The notes below the pieces were generated by a model, which saw only the letters and a list, made by a program, of their open reading frames with translations, was not told the origin of the DNA and made no database searches. The position numbers and the translations under genes are program-made. A stretch of 64,000 nt of DNA from Chloroflexota bacterium (GTDB taxonomy: Bacteria > Chloroflexota > Anaerolineae > Aggregatilineales > Phototrophicaceae): positions 62,001 through 126,000 of the forward strand of contig JACRPS010000010.1 of assembly GCA_016223085.1 (NCBI GenBank). The letters are read 5' to 3'. Shown here one piece after another: positions 8,137-19,375 of this stretch (position 1 is the first letter of the stretch; each line of letters begins with the position of its first letter).

Positions 8137-8817
8137 GTGTCCTTCAACAACAATCCCCCTGGCTTTAAGCTGCCCGTGAACATCCCCGATGCTCCGGAAC
8201 GAGTAACGTGGCCGGAGCTGGTCGCCACTGCTGTACCGCTGCTGCGCACCAGTTTTGACGCTTTCCGGCGCAAGCCGGGCGCTTACGAAACCGCATTGGG
8301 GCAGGCGACGTGGTGGCACTTCTGGGTGCTGGTGGGCGCGGCCAGCCTTATCAGTGGGGTCGCTACCGCCTTCACATTGCTGATTATCGAAGTGCAGCTT
8401 GCGGCCATATTTGCCGGCTATCAGGCCGATTTCCTGCGACCGATTCTCGGTCTCATCCTGGGCATCCCGGTCAGCTTCTTCGCGTTTTACGGCGGGAGTT
8501 ATGCCTCGTACTGGTGGGCGATCAACCAGGCCGGCGGGCGCGCCCGGCTGATCGAACACAGCTACGCGCTGGCGGTCATTTGGGCGGCGGAAAACATCAT
8601 CGCAGCGCTGGTCACGCTGGCGCTGTCCATGATCGGGCTGGCAGGAATCGCGCTACTGATTTCGGTCGGCGTGGTCATCTACGCGCTGGTGGTGATGACC
8701 GGCCACCTCAGCCGCCTGTACCAGTTCCCCAATCGCAGCCAGACCTGGATTACCGCCGGGGTGATGGTCGTCACCAGTTGGATGATTTCGGTACTGTTGC
8801 AGAGTTTTCTGCTGTAA
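8137..8817 (+). CDS. YIP1-family integral membrane protein
   Basis: 226-residue membrane protein of unknown role. After a ~65-residue cytoplasmic part there are about five hydrophobic segments: ALGQATWWHFWVLVGAASLI, TAFTLLIIEVQLAAIFAGY, FLRPILGLILGIPVSFFAF, IWAAENIIAALVTLALSMIG and a C-terminal pair. The pattern fits the Yip1 domain (PF04893). I place the start at GTG 8137 because AAGGAG lies six bases before it; the upstream in-frame ATG at 8104 overlaps what looks like a -10 box (TACAAT, 8107-8112). It diverges from the cystathionine beta-synthase gene. Confidence 0.75.
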   Translation: MSFNNNPPGFKLPVNIPDAPERVTWPELVATAVPLLRTSFDAFRRKPGAYETALGQATWWHFWVLVGAASLISGVATAFTLLIIEVQLAAIFAGYQADFLRPILGLILGIPVSFFAFYGGSYASYWWAINQAGGRARLIEHSYALAVIWAAENIIAALVTLALSMIGLAGIALLISVGVVIYALVVMTGHLSRLYQFPNRSQTWITAGVMVVTSWMISVLLQSFLL

Positions 8818-8819
8818 TT

Positions 8820-8850
8820 ACTTGGCTGACTTGGCGTCTTGGCGGTTCAA
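8820..8850. repeat. CCGCCAAG-type repeat
   Basis: Reads AACCGCCAAGACGCCAAG-like on the minus strand, between the converging membrane-protein and aminotransferase genes and touching both stop codons. The same unit occurs at 47709-47742 and 51491-51556. Confidence 0.6.
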
Positions 8851-10017
8851 TTACTTCCGTAGACGCGCCAGCTTTTCGCCTGCCTGTTTCAGCAAATCGT
8901 CGCTCTTGCAAAAGGCGAAGCGCGCCTGCTTGCGCGCGATGTGCGCGTGCCTGGTGCTGTAAAACGGGGATGGCGGGATGCAGGCCACGCCGATTTCCTT
9001 AACCAGATACTGCGCAAATTCCACGTCGTCACCGTCGAACACGTCCGAGAAGTCGGCCATCACGAAGTACGTGCCCTCCGGCGGGCGCGCCTTCAACCCG
9101 GCGGCGGTTAACCCGTTCATGATAAGGTCGCGCTTGACCATGTACATCGCCTGCAATTCCTCGAAGTAGCTGCCCGGCAGGGTAAACGCAAACGCGCCGG
9201 CTGCCTGCGCCGGGTGGTTAACGGCAAAGGTGATAAACTGGTGCGCCCGCGCCACGCCCTGCACCAGTTCCGGGTGGCCGTACACCCAGCCGACCTTCCA
9301 GCCGGTGACGCTGTAACTTTTGCCCAGGCTGCCTATCGTCACGGTGCGTTCAAACATGCCGGGCAGAGTCGCAAGCGGGATATGGCGCGCCGTGTCGAAT
9401 ACCAGGTGTTCGTACACCTCGTCGGAAATCACCGTCACGTCGTGTTCGATGCACAGTTCCGCGATCAACCCTATTTCTTCCCGCGTGAAGACGCGCCCGG
9501 TCGGATTGTGCGGTGTGTTGAAGATCAGCGCCCGTGTTTTGGGCGTGAACGCCCGCCGCAGTTCGTCGGGGTCGAACGTCCACTCTGGAGGGTGCAGCGG
9601 GACGTAGACCGGCATCGCGTTCGCCATGATGATGTTCGGCACGTAGCTGTCAAAAAACGGCTCAATGACAATCACCTCGTCACCAGGATCCACCAGCCCC
9701 AGCACCGATGCAAACACGGCTTCGGTCGCGCCCGCCGTGACGACAACGCCCGCGTTGGGGTCAATGTCGAGGTTGTAATAGGCAGCCGCATGGGTAGCGA
9801 TGCCCTGTTTGAGCGCGGGCAGTCCCGGCCCCGGTGCGTACTGGTTGTGCTGGCCGTCCTGCAAGGCACGTACTGCCGCCGCCACTACGTCCGCCGGGCC
9901 GTCAAAATCCGGCTTGCCCTGGCCGAGATTGATGGCGTTATGCTGCGTGGCCAGGGTGTTAATCTCGGTGAAAATCGTCGTGCCGAAGGTTGAGACACGG
10001 TTGGCGGCGGTGGACAT
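8851..10017 (-). CDS. class I/II PLP-dependent aminotransferase (methionine/kynurenine aminotransferase-like)
   Basis: Fold-type I aminotransferase of 388 residues. Markers: INLGQGKPDFDGP near 28, YAPGPGLPALKQGI near 63, NTPHNPTGRVF near 165 (Asn contacting PLP), DEVYEHLVFD near 200, and the PLP lysine at about K233 in IGSLGKSYSVTGWKVGW. It resembles the YbdL/kynurenine aminotransferase subgroup; the amino donor cannot be fixed from sequence. A longer frame reaches 10086, but its extra 23 residues are mostly the translation of a dispersed palindrome (10041-10068), and a GGAG sits eight bases before the ATG at 10017, so I use that start. Confidence 0.9.
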   Translation of the reverse strand: MSTAANRVSTFGTTIFTEINTLATQHNAINLGQGKPDFDGPADVVAAAVRALQDGQHNQYAPGPGLPALKQGIATHAAAYYNLDIDPNAGVVVTAGATEAVFASVLGLVDPGDEVIVIEPFFDSYVPNIIMANAMPVYVPLHPPEWTFDPDELRRAFTPKTRALIFNTPHNPTGRVFTREEIGLIAELCIEHDVTVISDEVYEHLVFDTARHIPLATLPGMFERTVTIGSLGKSYSVTGWKVGWVYGHPELVQGVARAHQFITFAVNHPAQAAGAFAFTLPGSYFEELQAMYMVKRDLIMNGLTAAGLKARPPEGTYFVMADFSDVFDGDDVEFAQYLVKEIGVACIPPSPFYSTRHAHIARKQARFAFCKSDDLLKQAGEKLARLRK

Positions 10018-10040
10018 GGGATAAACTCCGGGCAAACAGG

Positions 10041-10068
10041 GTAGGGACACGATATATCGTGTCCCTAC
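10041..10068. repeat. dispersed palindrome, copy 3
   Basis: 28 bp, perfect; left arm GTAGGGACACGATA. Identical to the copy inside a coding region at 62809-62836. Sits upstream of the aminotransferase. Confidence 0.9.
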
Positions 10069-10115
10069 GTGACGGTCAACGGGCACAAACTATACCACAT
10101 TCAGTCGGAAGGGGG

Positions 10116-10565
10116 TTATGACCGGCGCAGCTTTTCCCGCGCCTCGGTCGCCAGTTCGTCCACGCGATTGTTGTAGGCGTTGGTGGAATGGCCGCGCACC
10201 CAGCGCCAGTGAATGGTGTGGCGCCTGGTGGCCGCGTACAGCCGTACCCACAAGTCCTGATTGGCGACCGGCTTTTTGTTGCTGGTGCGCCAGTCGTTGC
10301 GCACCCAGGTGGGCAACCACTGGGTAATGCCGTTGCGCAGGTAGGTGCTGTCCGTATAAAACTCAACTTCGCACGGCTGCTTGAGGGCTTCCAGCGCTTC
10401 GCAGGCGGCGGTAAGTTCCATGCGGTTGTTGGTCGTGGCCAGCGCGCCGCCGCTGAGTTCCTTCTGATGGTCGCCGTAGATGAGCAGCGCAGCCCAGCCG
10501 CCAGGCCCGTTGGGATTCGGCTTCGCGCCGCCGTCACTGTAGATTGTTACGCGGGGTTTTTCCAT
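10116..10565 (-). CDS. rnhA: ribonuclease HI
   Basis: Cleaves the RNA strand of RNA-DNA hybrids during replication and R-loop removal. At 149 residues it has the normal length and all four carboxylates of the active site: D11 (YSDGG), E50 (NNRMEL), D72 (YTDSTY) and D136 (NNRVDELA), plus H126 in the flexible RGHS loop. The basic handle region (WRTSNKKPVANQDLW) is also present, as in the E. coli enzyme. It has its own promoter at 10575-10603 and diverges from the DinB-like gene across a MITE. Confidence 0.95.
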   Translation of the reverse strand: MEKPRVTIYSDGGAKPNPNGPGGWAALLIYGDHQKELSGGALATTNNRMELTAACEALEALKQPCEVEFYTDSTYLRNGITQWLPTWVRNDWRTSNKKPVANQDLWVRLYAATRRHTIHWRWVRGHSTNAYNNRVDELATEAREKLRRS

Positions 10566-10574
10566 AGTGTTAAC

Positions 10575-10603
10575 ATTATCTTCGCAAATCTGCTTACCGG
10601 CAA
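10575..10603 (-). promoter_or_regulatory. promoter of rnhA
   Basis: Minus-strand TTGCCG (10598-10603) and GATAAT (10575-10580), 17 bp apart, immediately before the start codon; the short leader implies almost no 5' untranslated region. Confidence 0.5.
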
Positions 10604-10610
10604 CCCCATT

Positions 10611-10719
10611 TTAGATTATGGGTGCATTTCAAGTTATTGGGTGCGTTGCTGCCGTTTATGCTCAAAATACCTTGATTCAGGCTGAATCCCCAAAATATTG
10701 AAATGCACCCTTAGATTAT
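10611..10719. mobile_element. 91-bp MITE with 9-bp target site duplication
   Basis: The element itself is 10620-10710. Its ends GGGTGCATTTCAA and TTGAAATGCACCC are perfect 13-bp inverted repeats that extend imperfectly to about 22 bp. It is flanked by a 9-bp direct repeat TTAGATTAT at 10611-10619 and 10711-10719. No open reading frame fits inside, so it depends on a transposase elsewhere. It lies between the -35 boxes of two divergent promoters. Confidence 0.85.
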
Positions 10720-10727
10720 TAACGCAA

Positions 10728-10756
10728 TTGACAAATCAGAAAATATGTTCTAATAT
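10728..10756 (+). promoter_or_regulatory. promoter of the DinB-like gene
   Basis: Consensus TTGACA (10728-10733), 17-bp spacer, TAATAT (10751-10756); a strong-looking promoter 31 bp before the start codon. Confidence 0.7.
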
Positions 10757-10787
10757 AGAAGTATGGAACTTCGCCTGAGGGGGAAAT

Positions 10788-11267
10788 ATGACCAACAGCT
10801 TTGTACAGCAGCATTTTCCGGTTTTCACCAGCACTCAGAAAATGCGCGACCAGTTGATGAGCATCCTGAGGGATGATGATCTACGTTTTAGCCTTGGCGG
10901 TGACACCATGACGCTGGGCGAACTTTGCCGCGAGATGGGGGAGGTTGAATATTCATATCTCCAATCTTTTAAGACCGGTAAGCAGGACTGGTCGTACCGC
11001 AACACCGAACCCGGGCTGTATTCCAGTGTCGAAAAACTCCAGGCTTGGTTTAAGGCGCTGGATGAAGAGTTAAACGCCACTGTCAGCGGTTATTCCGAGG
11101 ACGAGATCAACCAGACCATTGACCGAGGCGGCGGTTTTATCATTCCTCGGAGCGTTCAGGCCCATATTTACCGCGAGGCGCTGCTGATTTTCTACGGCAA
11201 AGCCAGCGTCTATCTGAGAGCGATGTGCAAGCCGCTGCCCGAGCAGTGGCGGGATTGGATTGGGTAG
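10788..11267 (+). CDS. DinB-like four-helix-bundle protein
   Basis: 159 residues, all helical by pattern, with the layout of the DinB/YfiT superfamily: helix 1 (TSTQKMRDQLMSIL), helix 2 after LGELCREMGEVEYSYL, and a last helix starting VQAHIYREALLIFYGKASVYL, ending LPEQWRDWIG, a tail common in this superfamily. Family members often bind a metal through histidines and act as thiol-dependent transferases. Here only one histidine of the usual set (in QAHIYRE) can be placed, so metal binding may be lost. Start ATG has an excellent GAGGGGG site. It converges on aconitase across a palindrome. Confidence 0.65.
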   Translation: MTNSFVQQHFPVFTSTQKMRDQLMSILRDDDLRFSLGGDTMTLGELCREMGEVEYSYLQSFKTGKQDWSYRNTEPGLYSSVEKLQAWFKALDEELNATVSGYSEDEINQTIDRGGGFIIPRSVQAHIYREALLIFYGKASVYLRAMCKPLPEQWRDWIG

Positions 11268-11280
11268 GCAATAGCATGGG

Positions 11281-11308
11281 GAGGGACATGGCGCCGCCAT
11301 GTCCCTAC
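11281..11308. repeat. dispersed palindrome, copy 4
   Basis: 28 bp; arms GAGGGACATGGC and GCCATGTCCCTAC. Between the converging DinB-like and aconitase genes, where it could also serve as a two-way terminator hairpin. Confidence 0.8.
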
Positions 11309-11319
11309 AAAGATGCCGC

Positions 11320-14031
<2,712 letters not shown>

Positions 14032-14073
14032 GATTCTGTCCTCGATAGGGGAAAAACTGCCTAAACCGGTCAC

Positions 14074-14102
14074 ATTCTACCTGAAACCGCTGAAGTTGTC
14101 AG
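14074..14102 (-). promoter_or_regulatory. promoter of acnA
   Basis: Minus-strand CTGACA (14097-14102), 17-bp spacer, TAGAAT (14074-14079), about 43 bp upstream of the chosen start. Confidence 0.6.
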
Positions 14103-14128
14103 GCTGACAATCCGTACAGGATAGGTGA

Positions 14129-14156
14129 GTAGGGATACGGCATGCCGTGTCCGTAC
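14129..14156. repeat. dispersed palindrome, copy 5
   Basis: 28 bp; left arm GTAGGGATACGGCA, right arm TGCCGTGTCCGTAC with two mismatched pairs. Between the divergent aconitase and DsbA-like genes. Confidence 0.8.
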
Positions 14157-14196
14157 AACGTCCGGTATACCCCCGTGAGAAGCGCGTGAAAAGCAG

Positions 14197-14224
14197 TTGC
14201 GCTTTGCCCGTGACGTTGTAAACT
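14197..14224 (+). promoter_or_regulatory. promoter of the DsbA-like gene
   Basis: TTGCGC (14197-14202), 16-bp spacer, TAAACT (14219-14224), about 45 bp before the start codon. Confidence 0.45.
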
Positions 14225-14268
14225 CGTCACCCGTAACCACCGCTGTCAATATGAGGAGTGAATCATCC

Positions 14269-15093
14269 ATGAGTCGCAATCGAACCGTCGAGCGCCGCCG
14301 CGAACGTGAACGCGAAAAGCGCCGCCAGCAGCAGATTACCGGCGTGGTAATCCTGGTAGCGTTAGCCGTGATCGCGGCGCTGGCGCTCATTCTGGCGAAC
14401 CAGCCGGCGGAAGCGCCGATTTCGGCAGAATCCGCCGAACGTTACGCCGGTATTCCCCTGGGGAAAACGGACGAGGGCTTTCCCCGCCTGGGCAACCCCG
14501 ACGCGCCCGTGAAAGTGGTTGAGTATTCGAGTTTTTCGTGTACCGCCTGTAAATCCTTCCACGATGCGGTCACGCCGAGCATTATCGAACGGGTGCGCGC
14601 GGGTGAAGTGGTCTTTACCTACGTGCCGATGTACACGACCGGCAGTGTTCAGAACGGCCAGGGCGCGGCACTGGCCGCCGTGTGCGCCGGGGAACAGGAC
14701 AAGTTCTGGGAGTTCCACGACGCGCTGTTTGACTGGCAGGGGCTGTATGCCAACCAGGCCTTCGCCAATAATCGGCTCGAAACTGGCATTGATAACCTGG
14801 GCATCAATCGCGGTCAATGGGATCAGTGCATGGGCAGCGAACTGCCCGGACGGGTGATTCGGGAAGCGGAGCAGTCGGCGCGCAATCTACCCGGTTTTGA
14901 AGGAACCCCGACGATTACGGTCAACGGCATCCTCGTAACGCCCGACCTTGCCAGCGTGACCCGCGCCATTGACGAAGAACTGGCTAAACTGGGCGGCGTC
15001 CCGGAAGCCACTGTTGAAGCCACCACAGAAGCGACCGCGCCGACGGTTGAGACAACGCCAGAAGCGACAGCGGAAGCCACTACCGCGCCGTAA
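14269..15093 (+). CDS. membrane-anchored DsbA-like thiol-disulfide oxidoreductase
   Basis: 274 residues. A very basic N-terminus (RTVERRREREREKRRQQQ) precedes one transmembrane anchor (ITGVVILVALAVIAALALIL), so the catalytic domain lies outside the membrane. The thioredoxin-like DsbA domain has the redox pair C91-T-A-C94 in FSCTACKSFHD, the helical insert with FWEFHDALFDWQ, and the cis-proline loop GTPTITVNG. The last ~30 residues are a Glu/Ala/Thr/Pro low-complexity tail (VEATTEATAPTVE). Likely role: disulfide formation or isomerisation in exported proteins. Start ATG 14269 has AGGAG ten bases upstream; the longer frame from 14197 overlaps the promoter. Confidence 0.88.
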   Translation: MSRNRTVERRREREREKRRQQQITGVVILVALAVIAALALILANQPAEAPISAESAERYAGIPLGKTDEGFPRLGNPDAPVKVVEYSSFSCTACKSFHDAVTPSIIERVRAGEVVFTYVPMYTTGSVQNGQGAALAAVCAGEQDKFWEFHDALFDWQGLYANQAFANNRLETGIDNLGINRGQWDQCMGSELPGRVIREAEQSARNLPGFEGTPTITVNGILVTPDLASVTRAIDEELAKLGGVPEATVEATTEATAPTVETTPEATAEATTAP

Positions 15094-15103
15094 ATTTACG
15101 TGT

Positions 15104-15131
15104 GTAGGGACACGGTATACCGTGTCCCTAC
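15104..15131. repeat. dispersed palindrome, copy 6
   Basis: 28 bp, perfect; left arm GTAGGGACACGGTA. Between the converging DsbA-like and HIT genes, three bases before the HIT stop codon. Confidence 0.9.
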
Positions 15132-15134
15132 GGG

Positions 15135-15485
15135 TTAATCGCGCTTTGCCAGCATCGGCCCCAGCCGCCGTCCGCCGAGCAGGTGCATGTGCAGGTGGTA
15201 AATCTCCTGCCCGCCGTCGTGGTTGCAGTTGACAATCAGCCGGTAGCCGCTGCTGGCGATACCCATCTGTTCAGCAACCTTGCGGGCAACCGTAAACAGA
15301 CGGCCAAGCATGGGTTCGTCTTCCGGCGTAACGTCGTTCACCGTCGGGATTTCCTTGTTGGGCACGATCAGAATATGCACCGGCGCGGCGGGATGGATGT
15401 CCTTAAACGCCGTCACCCATTCGTCCTGGTAGACAATCTCCGCCGGTGCCTGCCGGGCGATGATTTTGGAGAAAATCGTCGGCAT
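15135..15485 (-). CDS. HIT-family nucleotide-binding hydrolase (Hint type)
   Basis: 116-residue cytoplasmic protein of the histidine-triad superfamily, the size of Hint/HinT phosphoramidases. It opens with the typical [20 protein letters not shown], has [16 protein letters not shown] near 33-48, and the catalytic triad [10 protein letters not shown] near 97-106. The family hydrolyses adenosine 5'-phosphoramidate-type substrates; the physiological substrate is not visible here. Single gene with a repeat on each side. Confidence 0.93.
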   Translation of the reverse strand: MPTIFSKIIARQAPAEIVYQDEWVTAFKDIHPAAPVHILIVPNKEIPTVNDVTPEDEPMLGRLFTVARKVAEQMGIASSGYRLIVNCNHDGGQEIYHLHMHLLGGRRLGPMLAKRD

Positions 15486-15509
15486 GATTCCGCTTCCTGC
15501 TCAGTCTGA

Positions 15510-15628
15510 TGAAGTAACGAGTAATGCGGTATGAGGGATGAGTTTGCCGCTGATTCGGCAGGAACGCCGCATTATTGATAACTTCCTTCTCAACTCATCC
15601 CTCATTACTCATCCCTCAGCACTACTCA
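15510..15628. repeat. ATGAGGGATGAG-type inverted repeat block
   Basis: GTAATGCGGTATGAGGGATGAG on the left faces CTCATCCCTCATTACTCATC on the right, forming an imperfect inverted repeat about 120 bp across. It ends at the fabG stop codon. Confidence 0.55.
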
Positions 15629-15629
15629 C

Positions 15630-16382
15630 TTACATCGCCATACCGCCGTCCACGTTCAGCACATGGCCGGTAATATAGGCGGCATCCTCGGACACGAGGA
15701 AGGCAACGGCCCTCGCAATATCTTCGACCGTGCCCCAGCGCCCCAGCGGGATAAGCTGGTTAAGCTGTTTGGTCAGTTCTTCCGGCAGGTCTTTGGTGAG
15801 ATCGGTGAGTACAAAACCGGGCGCGACCGCGTTCACCGTGACGTTGCGCGAGGCGACTTCGCGCGCCAGCGCCTTGGTGAAGCCAATGATGCCAGCCTTG
15901 CTGGCGCTGTAGTTGGTCTGCCCGGCCTGTCCCAGAATACCGCTGACACTGGCGATATTCACGATTCGCCCGTAGCGTTTCCGCATCATGCTCCGCACCG
16001 CTGCCCGCGAACACAGCCAGGTGCTGCGGAGATTCACGTTAATCACGGCATCAAAGTCTTCCGGTTTCATCATCATAATCAGATTATCGCGGGTAATACC
16101 GGCGTTGTTCACCAGGATATCAATCCTGCCATAGGCGTCGGTCGCCGCCTTAATCAGGTTGGATGAGCCGTCTTCGGTGCTGACATCCCCCGGCACAAGC
16201 ATACCGTTGGAGCCAGCGGCCTGAATCGCCGTCAGCGTCTCGTTGGCGTTGTCAAGCTGGCTCTCGTTCAGATAATTCACAACAATCGTAGCGCCGCGCC
16301 GGGCCAGTTCCAACCCAATCGCTCGTCCAATGCCCCGGCTGCCCCCCGTAACGACCGCAACCTGATCTGTGAGTTGTGACAT
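15630..16382 (-). CDS. fabG: 3-oxoacyl-ACP reductase
   Basis: NADPH-dependent short-chain dehydrogenase of 250 residues that reduces 3-oxoacyl-ACP in fatty acid synthesis. Motifs: the cofactor loop VTGGSRGIGRAIG, NNAGITRDNLIMMM (the FabG-specific continuation after NNAG), the catalytic Ser in IASVSGILGQAGQ, and Tyr/Lys in NYSASKAG, ending TGHVLNVDGGMAM. This start (MSQLTDQVAVVTGG) has GGGAGGGG just upstream; a frame extending to 16415 is less likely. It is not in a fab cluster here, so a role for another acyl or PHA substrate cannot be excluded. Confidence 0.92.
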   Translation of the reverse strand: MSQLTDQVAVVTGGSRGIGRAIGLELARRGATIVVNYLNESQLDNANETLTAIQAAGSNGMLVPGDVSTEDGSSNLIKAATDAYGRIDILVNNAGITRDNLIMMMKPEDFDAVINVNLRSTWLCSRAAVRSMMRKRYGRIVNIASVSGILGQAGQTNYSASKAGIIGFTKALAREVASRNVTVNAVAPGFVLTDLTKDLPEELTKQLNQLIPLGRWGTVEDIARAVAFLVSEDAAYITGHVLNVDGGMAM

Positions 16383-16478
16383 ACATCCCCTCCCGAAAGT
16401 GAAATCCGTTGCCAAAGCAGGAGCGACCGATCAGGTAGCCCCTACCATCCAACACCCAACTATACCGCGAGTTATGGC

Positions 16479-18023
16479 TTACTGCCCACCAACCCAGCCC
16501 AGTAGGGTGATCGTGCCCTTCAGGCTGCCGGTCAGGTTAGCGGCACTCTGACCGTTGAAGTTGCCGGCGTACACGTCTACCCGGCCATCTACGTTCGGGA
16601 CGACGCCGGTAAAAGCGAGAAATTGGCCGTCCGGCGAATACATCGGTTCACACATGCTGGGGGGCGGCACGCGCCGACCGACAAACGTCAGCGTCCGGTC
16701 GAACACGGAAACACCGTTAGGGCACTGGCCGCCCGCGCCGCCAATCGCCACCCGCTGCCCATCGGGCGACCAGGCTGCCGCCATACCAAAGCGGGCGAAC
16801 GTCAATTCGCTGGTGCGCCCCAGCAGCGCGCCATCGGCGCCGGCGGCGATGATTTCGGTGGTGGCGCCGGCGCTCTGGTATACCACCGCGCTGCCGTCCG
16901 GCGACCAGGCTTCTGACAGCCGTAGTGGGCTGTCCGTACCGTCGGCCAGTTTGACTTCACGCGCCTCTCCCGTTGCCAAGTCTGCAATCCATAGGGTGCG
17001 CTCCGGGTCGCCCAGTGTCGGGTCGCCGCTGGCGAATGTTACCTGGCGATTGTTCAGCCAGCGCGGCGGTTCTGTCACCCACTGGTCGGAAAGCTGGGTC
17101 AGCTCGCCGCTGGCAAGTTCCAGCACGAAGATGTTGCCGCCGGTCGGCGGTTCGGGCGTCAGCAGCGCATCACAGGCGCCAGGTTCGCCGGGAATCCAGC
17201 TTGGACAGCGGTTGCGGTCCGAAACAAACAGCAGGCGCGTGCCGTCCGGCGACCACGCCGGCCAAAACTCATACGCGCCGCTGTTGGTCAGGTTTTCCGG
17301 GTTCGTCCCGTCGCGCCCGATAGCAAAAATATCCATGTCATAGCCGGTTGCCAGCGCCAGTGCCAGCCGTTCGCCGTCCGGCGACCAGACCGGCTGGCTG
17401 ATCTTGCCGCGCTGCACCAGCGACCCCAGCGGCAGAATCCGACCGCTGATACCGCTGGCAACGTCCAGCACGTACAGGCCGGTGGTTTGCGGGGTATCCG
17501 TATCCAGAAAATAAGCGACTGACAGGCCGTTGGTGGAAATAAAGACCTGCCGCCCGGTGGATGATGGCGTCTGTAACACGGCAATACGCCCGGCGGAGTT
17601 GGTCGGCGGTACGTAATACAGCGTTTGAATGTCGGTGGCGGGCTGCGGCGTGCGCGTGTCGCCCAAGCCGTCGCGGTCGTTGGTGTTGATAAATGCCAGC
17701 ACCGGCGTTTGCAGCAGGGACAGAATGTTGGCGGGAAGCTGCACCAGCTTCCAGTTGTCAAACACAAACCCGGCGACCGGCTGCGGCGTGAGCGAAGGCG
17801 TCGGCGACAGCGTGGGCGTCGGCGTGATTGTCGGCGTATCCGTCACCGTTGGTGTGAGCGATGGGGTAGCGGTTGCCGGAATCGGCGTCGGCGTATCGGT
17901 CGGGGCCGAGGTTGGAGTCAAGCTGGGGGTCAAGGTTAGCGTTGCGGTGGGCGTAGGCGTGGGCGACGTCAGCGCCTGGCACGAAGCGCCCAACAGAACG
18001 AGAAAAAGCACAAAGCGTCGCAT
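16479..18023 (-). CDS. TolB-like beta-propeller lipoprotein with Thr/Pro stalk
   Basis: 514 residues. N-terminal signal [12 protein letters not shown] ends in a lipobox-like cysteine. Residues 19-83 are a Thr/Pro-rich stalk of TPTPTATLT-like repeats that probably spans the wall. The rest is a propeller with five recognisable PD40 units: [40 protein letters not shown] and [10 protein letters not shown]. Such propellers usually bind proteins or glycans; no enzyme motif is visible. It is the last of four leftward genes after Lon, the AlbA_2-type protein and the LysM lipoprotein, but 133 bp separates it from the LysM gene, so it may be independent. Confidence 0.8.
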   Translation of the reverse strand: MRRFVLFLVLLGASCQALTSPTPTPTATLTLTPSLTPTSAPTDTPTPIPATATPSLTPTVTDTPTITPTPTLSPTPSLTPQPVAGFVFDNWKLVQLPANILSLLQTPVLAFINTNDRDGLGDTRTPQPATDIQTLYYVPPTNSAGRIAVLQTPSSTGRQVFISTNGLSVAYFLDTDTPQTTGLYVLDVASGISGRILPLGSLVQRGKISQPVWSPDGERLALALATGYDMDIFAIGRDGTNPENLTNSGAYEFWPAWSPDGTRLLFVSDRNRCPSWIPGEPGACDALLTPEPPTGGNIFVLELASGELTQLSDQWVTEPPRWLNNRQVTFASGDPTLGDPERTLWIADLATGEAREVKLADGTDSPLRLSEAWSPDGSAVVYQSAGATTEIIAAGADGALLGRTSELTFARFGMAAAWSPDGQRVAIGGAGGQCPNGVSVFDRTLTFVGRRVPPPSMCEPMYSPDGQFLAFTGVVPNVDGRVDVYAGNFNGQSAANLTGSLKGTITLLGWVGGQ

Positions 18024-18156
18024 AAACGTCCTGAATCAATGGCAGTTAACGTTGATCGTGGCCGTCCGTGCCAATCCGACGGGCGGCAGTCAGCCGACAA
18101 GCATACCACGCCCGCCCCCGGCAAACTATGCGGAAACCCCACGCTTGCCCGCCATC

Positions 18157-19374
18157 CTACGGAATCGTGCTGCCCGGAACGTCGGTTGCTTTGGGCGGGT
18201 TGGTCGGCGGCACGCGCTTTGCCGGTTCAGTGGGCAGGGGTGTCCAGGTCGGGGTCGGGGTGAACGTCGCGCGCGGCAGCGTCGGCACGACGACCGTTGG
18301 CGCGGTTGGCTGAAGCACAAACGGCACACGGATGACCTGCCCCGGCAGTATCACGTTGGGGTTCAAAATGCAGTTGGCCTGCTGGAGTTCGGCCAGTGTG
18401 ACGCGGAAGCGCTGCGCGATGCTGAACAGGGTGTCACCGCGCTGGATAGTGTAGGTGGCTGTCCAATCGGGGCGTGGCACACACGGCAGCGCCGTGGGCT
18501 GCGACGGGATAATCGGTCGGGCGATGGTTGCCGTTGGCAGCGGGGTACTGGTGACACGGGCAATCGGCGCGGGGATATTCACCGGGCGTTCCAGCAGCGA
18601 CAGCGGCGCGCGCTGAATCGCGGCGGCGTCAAACGGCTGCGGCTCTGACGGTGGCCCGATCACCTGCAAGCCGTCGGTCGCGCCTAGTGGTAGCGTCACC
18701 TGTGCGCCGGGCAGCACCACCCGCGTGGTATTGAAGGCGCTGACAATGGCGCTGCCCTCGATGGTGGCAATCGTCAGCAGGCCGTTGGGGGTGGCCGTAA
18801 GATGCAGTGTTGAACCCAGCGTCAGACTCGCGCCGTTGAGATTGATCGTCACCGATGTACCCTGCGGCGATTGCAGCAGCATGGCGGAGGGCGGCGCTTC
18901 GGCGCAGGGCAGCGGCCCGATGCCGGTGCGCAGGCGGACGGCGTTCATCGGCGGTGAGATGCCATCCAGCGCCGTGTCACCGTAGAGTAGGAAGGTCACA
19001 CCCTGACCGGGCAGCGTATCCGGGATGTTGACCAGCGCCTTGAGCAGGGCGATACCCCATGTCTGGGCAGTTTCGTCCAGCGGCGATGTTTCGAGGCGTT
19101 GCACCGCCAGCAGTTCGATCCGATCACCGGACACGCTGAACTGCGGGGCGCTGCCCGGCTGGAACGCGGCCTGAACCAGCCGGTTGCCGTAACACACGGT
19201 ATCACGGCTGAGTTCGCTGCACACCGCGCCAACGGTTTGCACTGCCTGGCTGACAATCTGCGCGCACGCCAGACGCTGCGGGGTAAGGGCGGTCTGCTGC
19301 GTCGGCGGGACAGTTGAGAGATTGCAGCCTCCCAGAAGCACGATCACCAGCGCCAGCAGTCCCCAGCGGGCCAT
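18157..19374 (-). CDS. LysM lipoprotein
   Basis: 405 residues. MARWGLLALVIVLLGGC is a clean lipoprotein signal. Residues ~190-265 contain a FecR-like beta segment (GTSVTINLNGASL, GSAIVSAFNTTRVVLPGAQV). A single LysM (YTIQRGDTLFSIAQRFRVTL, then PGQVIRVPF) lies near 310-355 and should bind peptidoglycan or a related glycan. The tail is Thr/Pro-rich (ATFTPTPTWTPLPTEP). The start at 19374 is fixed by AGAGGAATAAC before the ATG and by the signal peptide; a frame to 19431 overlaps the upstream gene. It begins two bases before that gene's stop codon region ends, so translation is probably coupled. Confidence 0.85.
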   Translation of the reverse strand: MARWGLLALVIVLLGGCNLSTVPPTQQTALTPQRLACAQIVSQAVQTVGAVCSELSRDTVCYGNRLVQAAFQPGSAPQFSVSGDRIELLAVQRLETSPLDETAQTWGIALLKALVNIPDTLPGQGVTFLLYGDTALDGISPPMNAVRLRTGIGPLPCAEAPPSAMLLQSPQGTSVTINLNGASLTLGSTLHLTATPNGLLTIATIEGSAIVSAFNTTRVVLPGAQVTLPLGATDGLQVIGPPSEPQPFDAAAIQRAPLSLLERPVNIPAPIARVTSTPLPTATIARPIIPSQPTALPCVPRPDWTATYTIQRGDTLFSIAQRFRVTLAELQQANCILNPNVILPGQVIRVPFVLQPTAPTVVVPTLPRATFTPTPTWTPLPTEPAKRVPPTNPPKATDVPGSTIP

Positions 19375-19375
19375 G

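Noticed and set aside
10017-10086. Extended N-terminus of the aminotransferase
   Set aside because: The extra 23 residues are mostly the translation of a palindrome upstream of a good ribosome site; unlike the glycan-region cases there is no need to assume it is translated.
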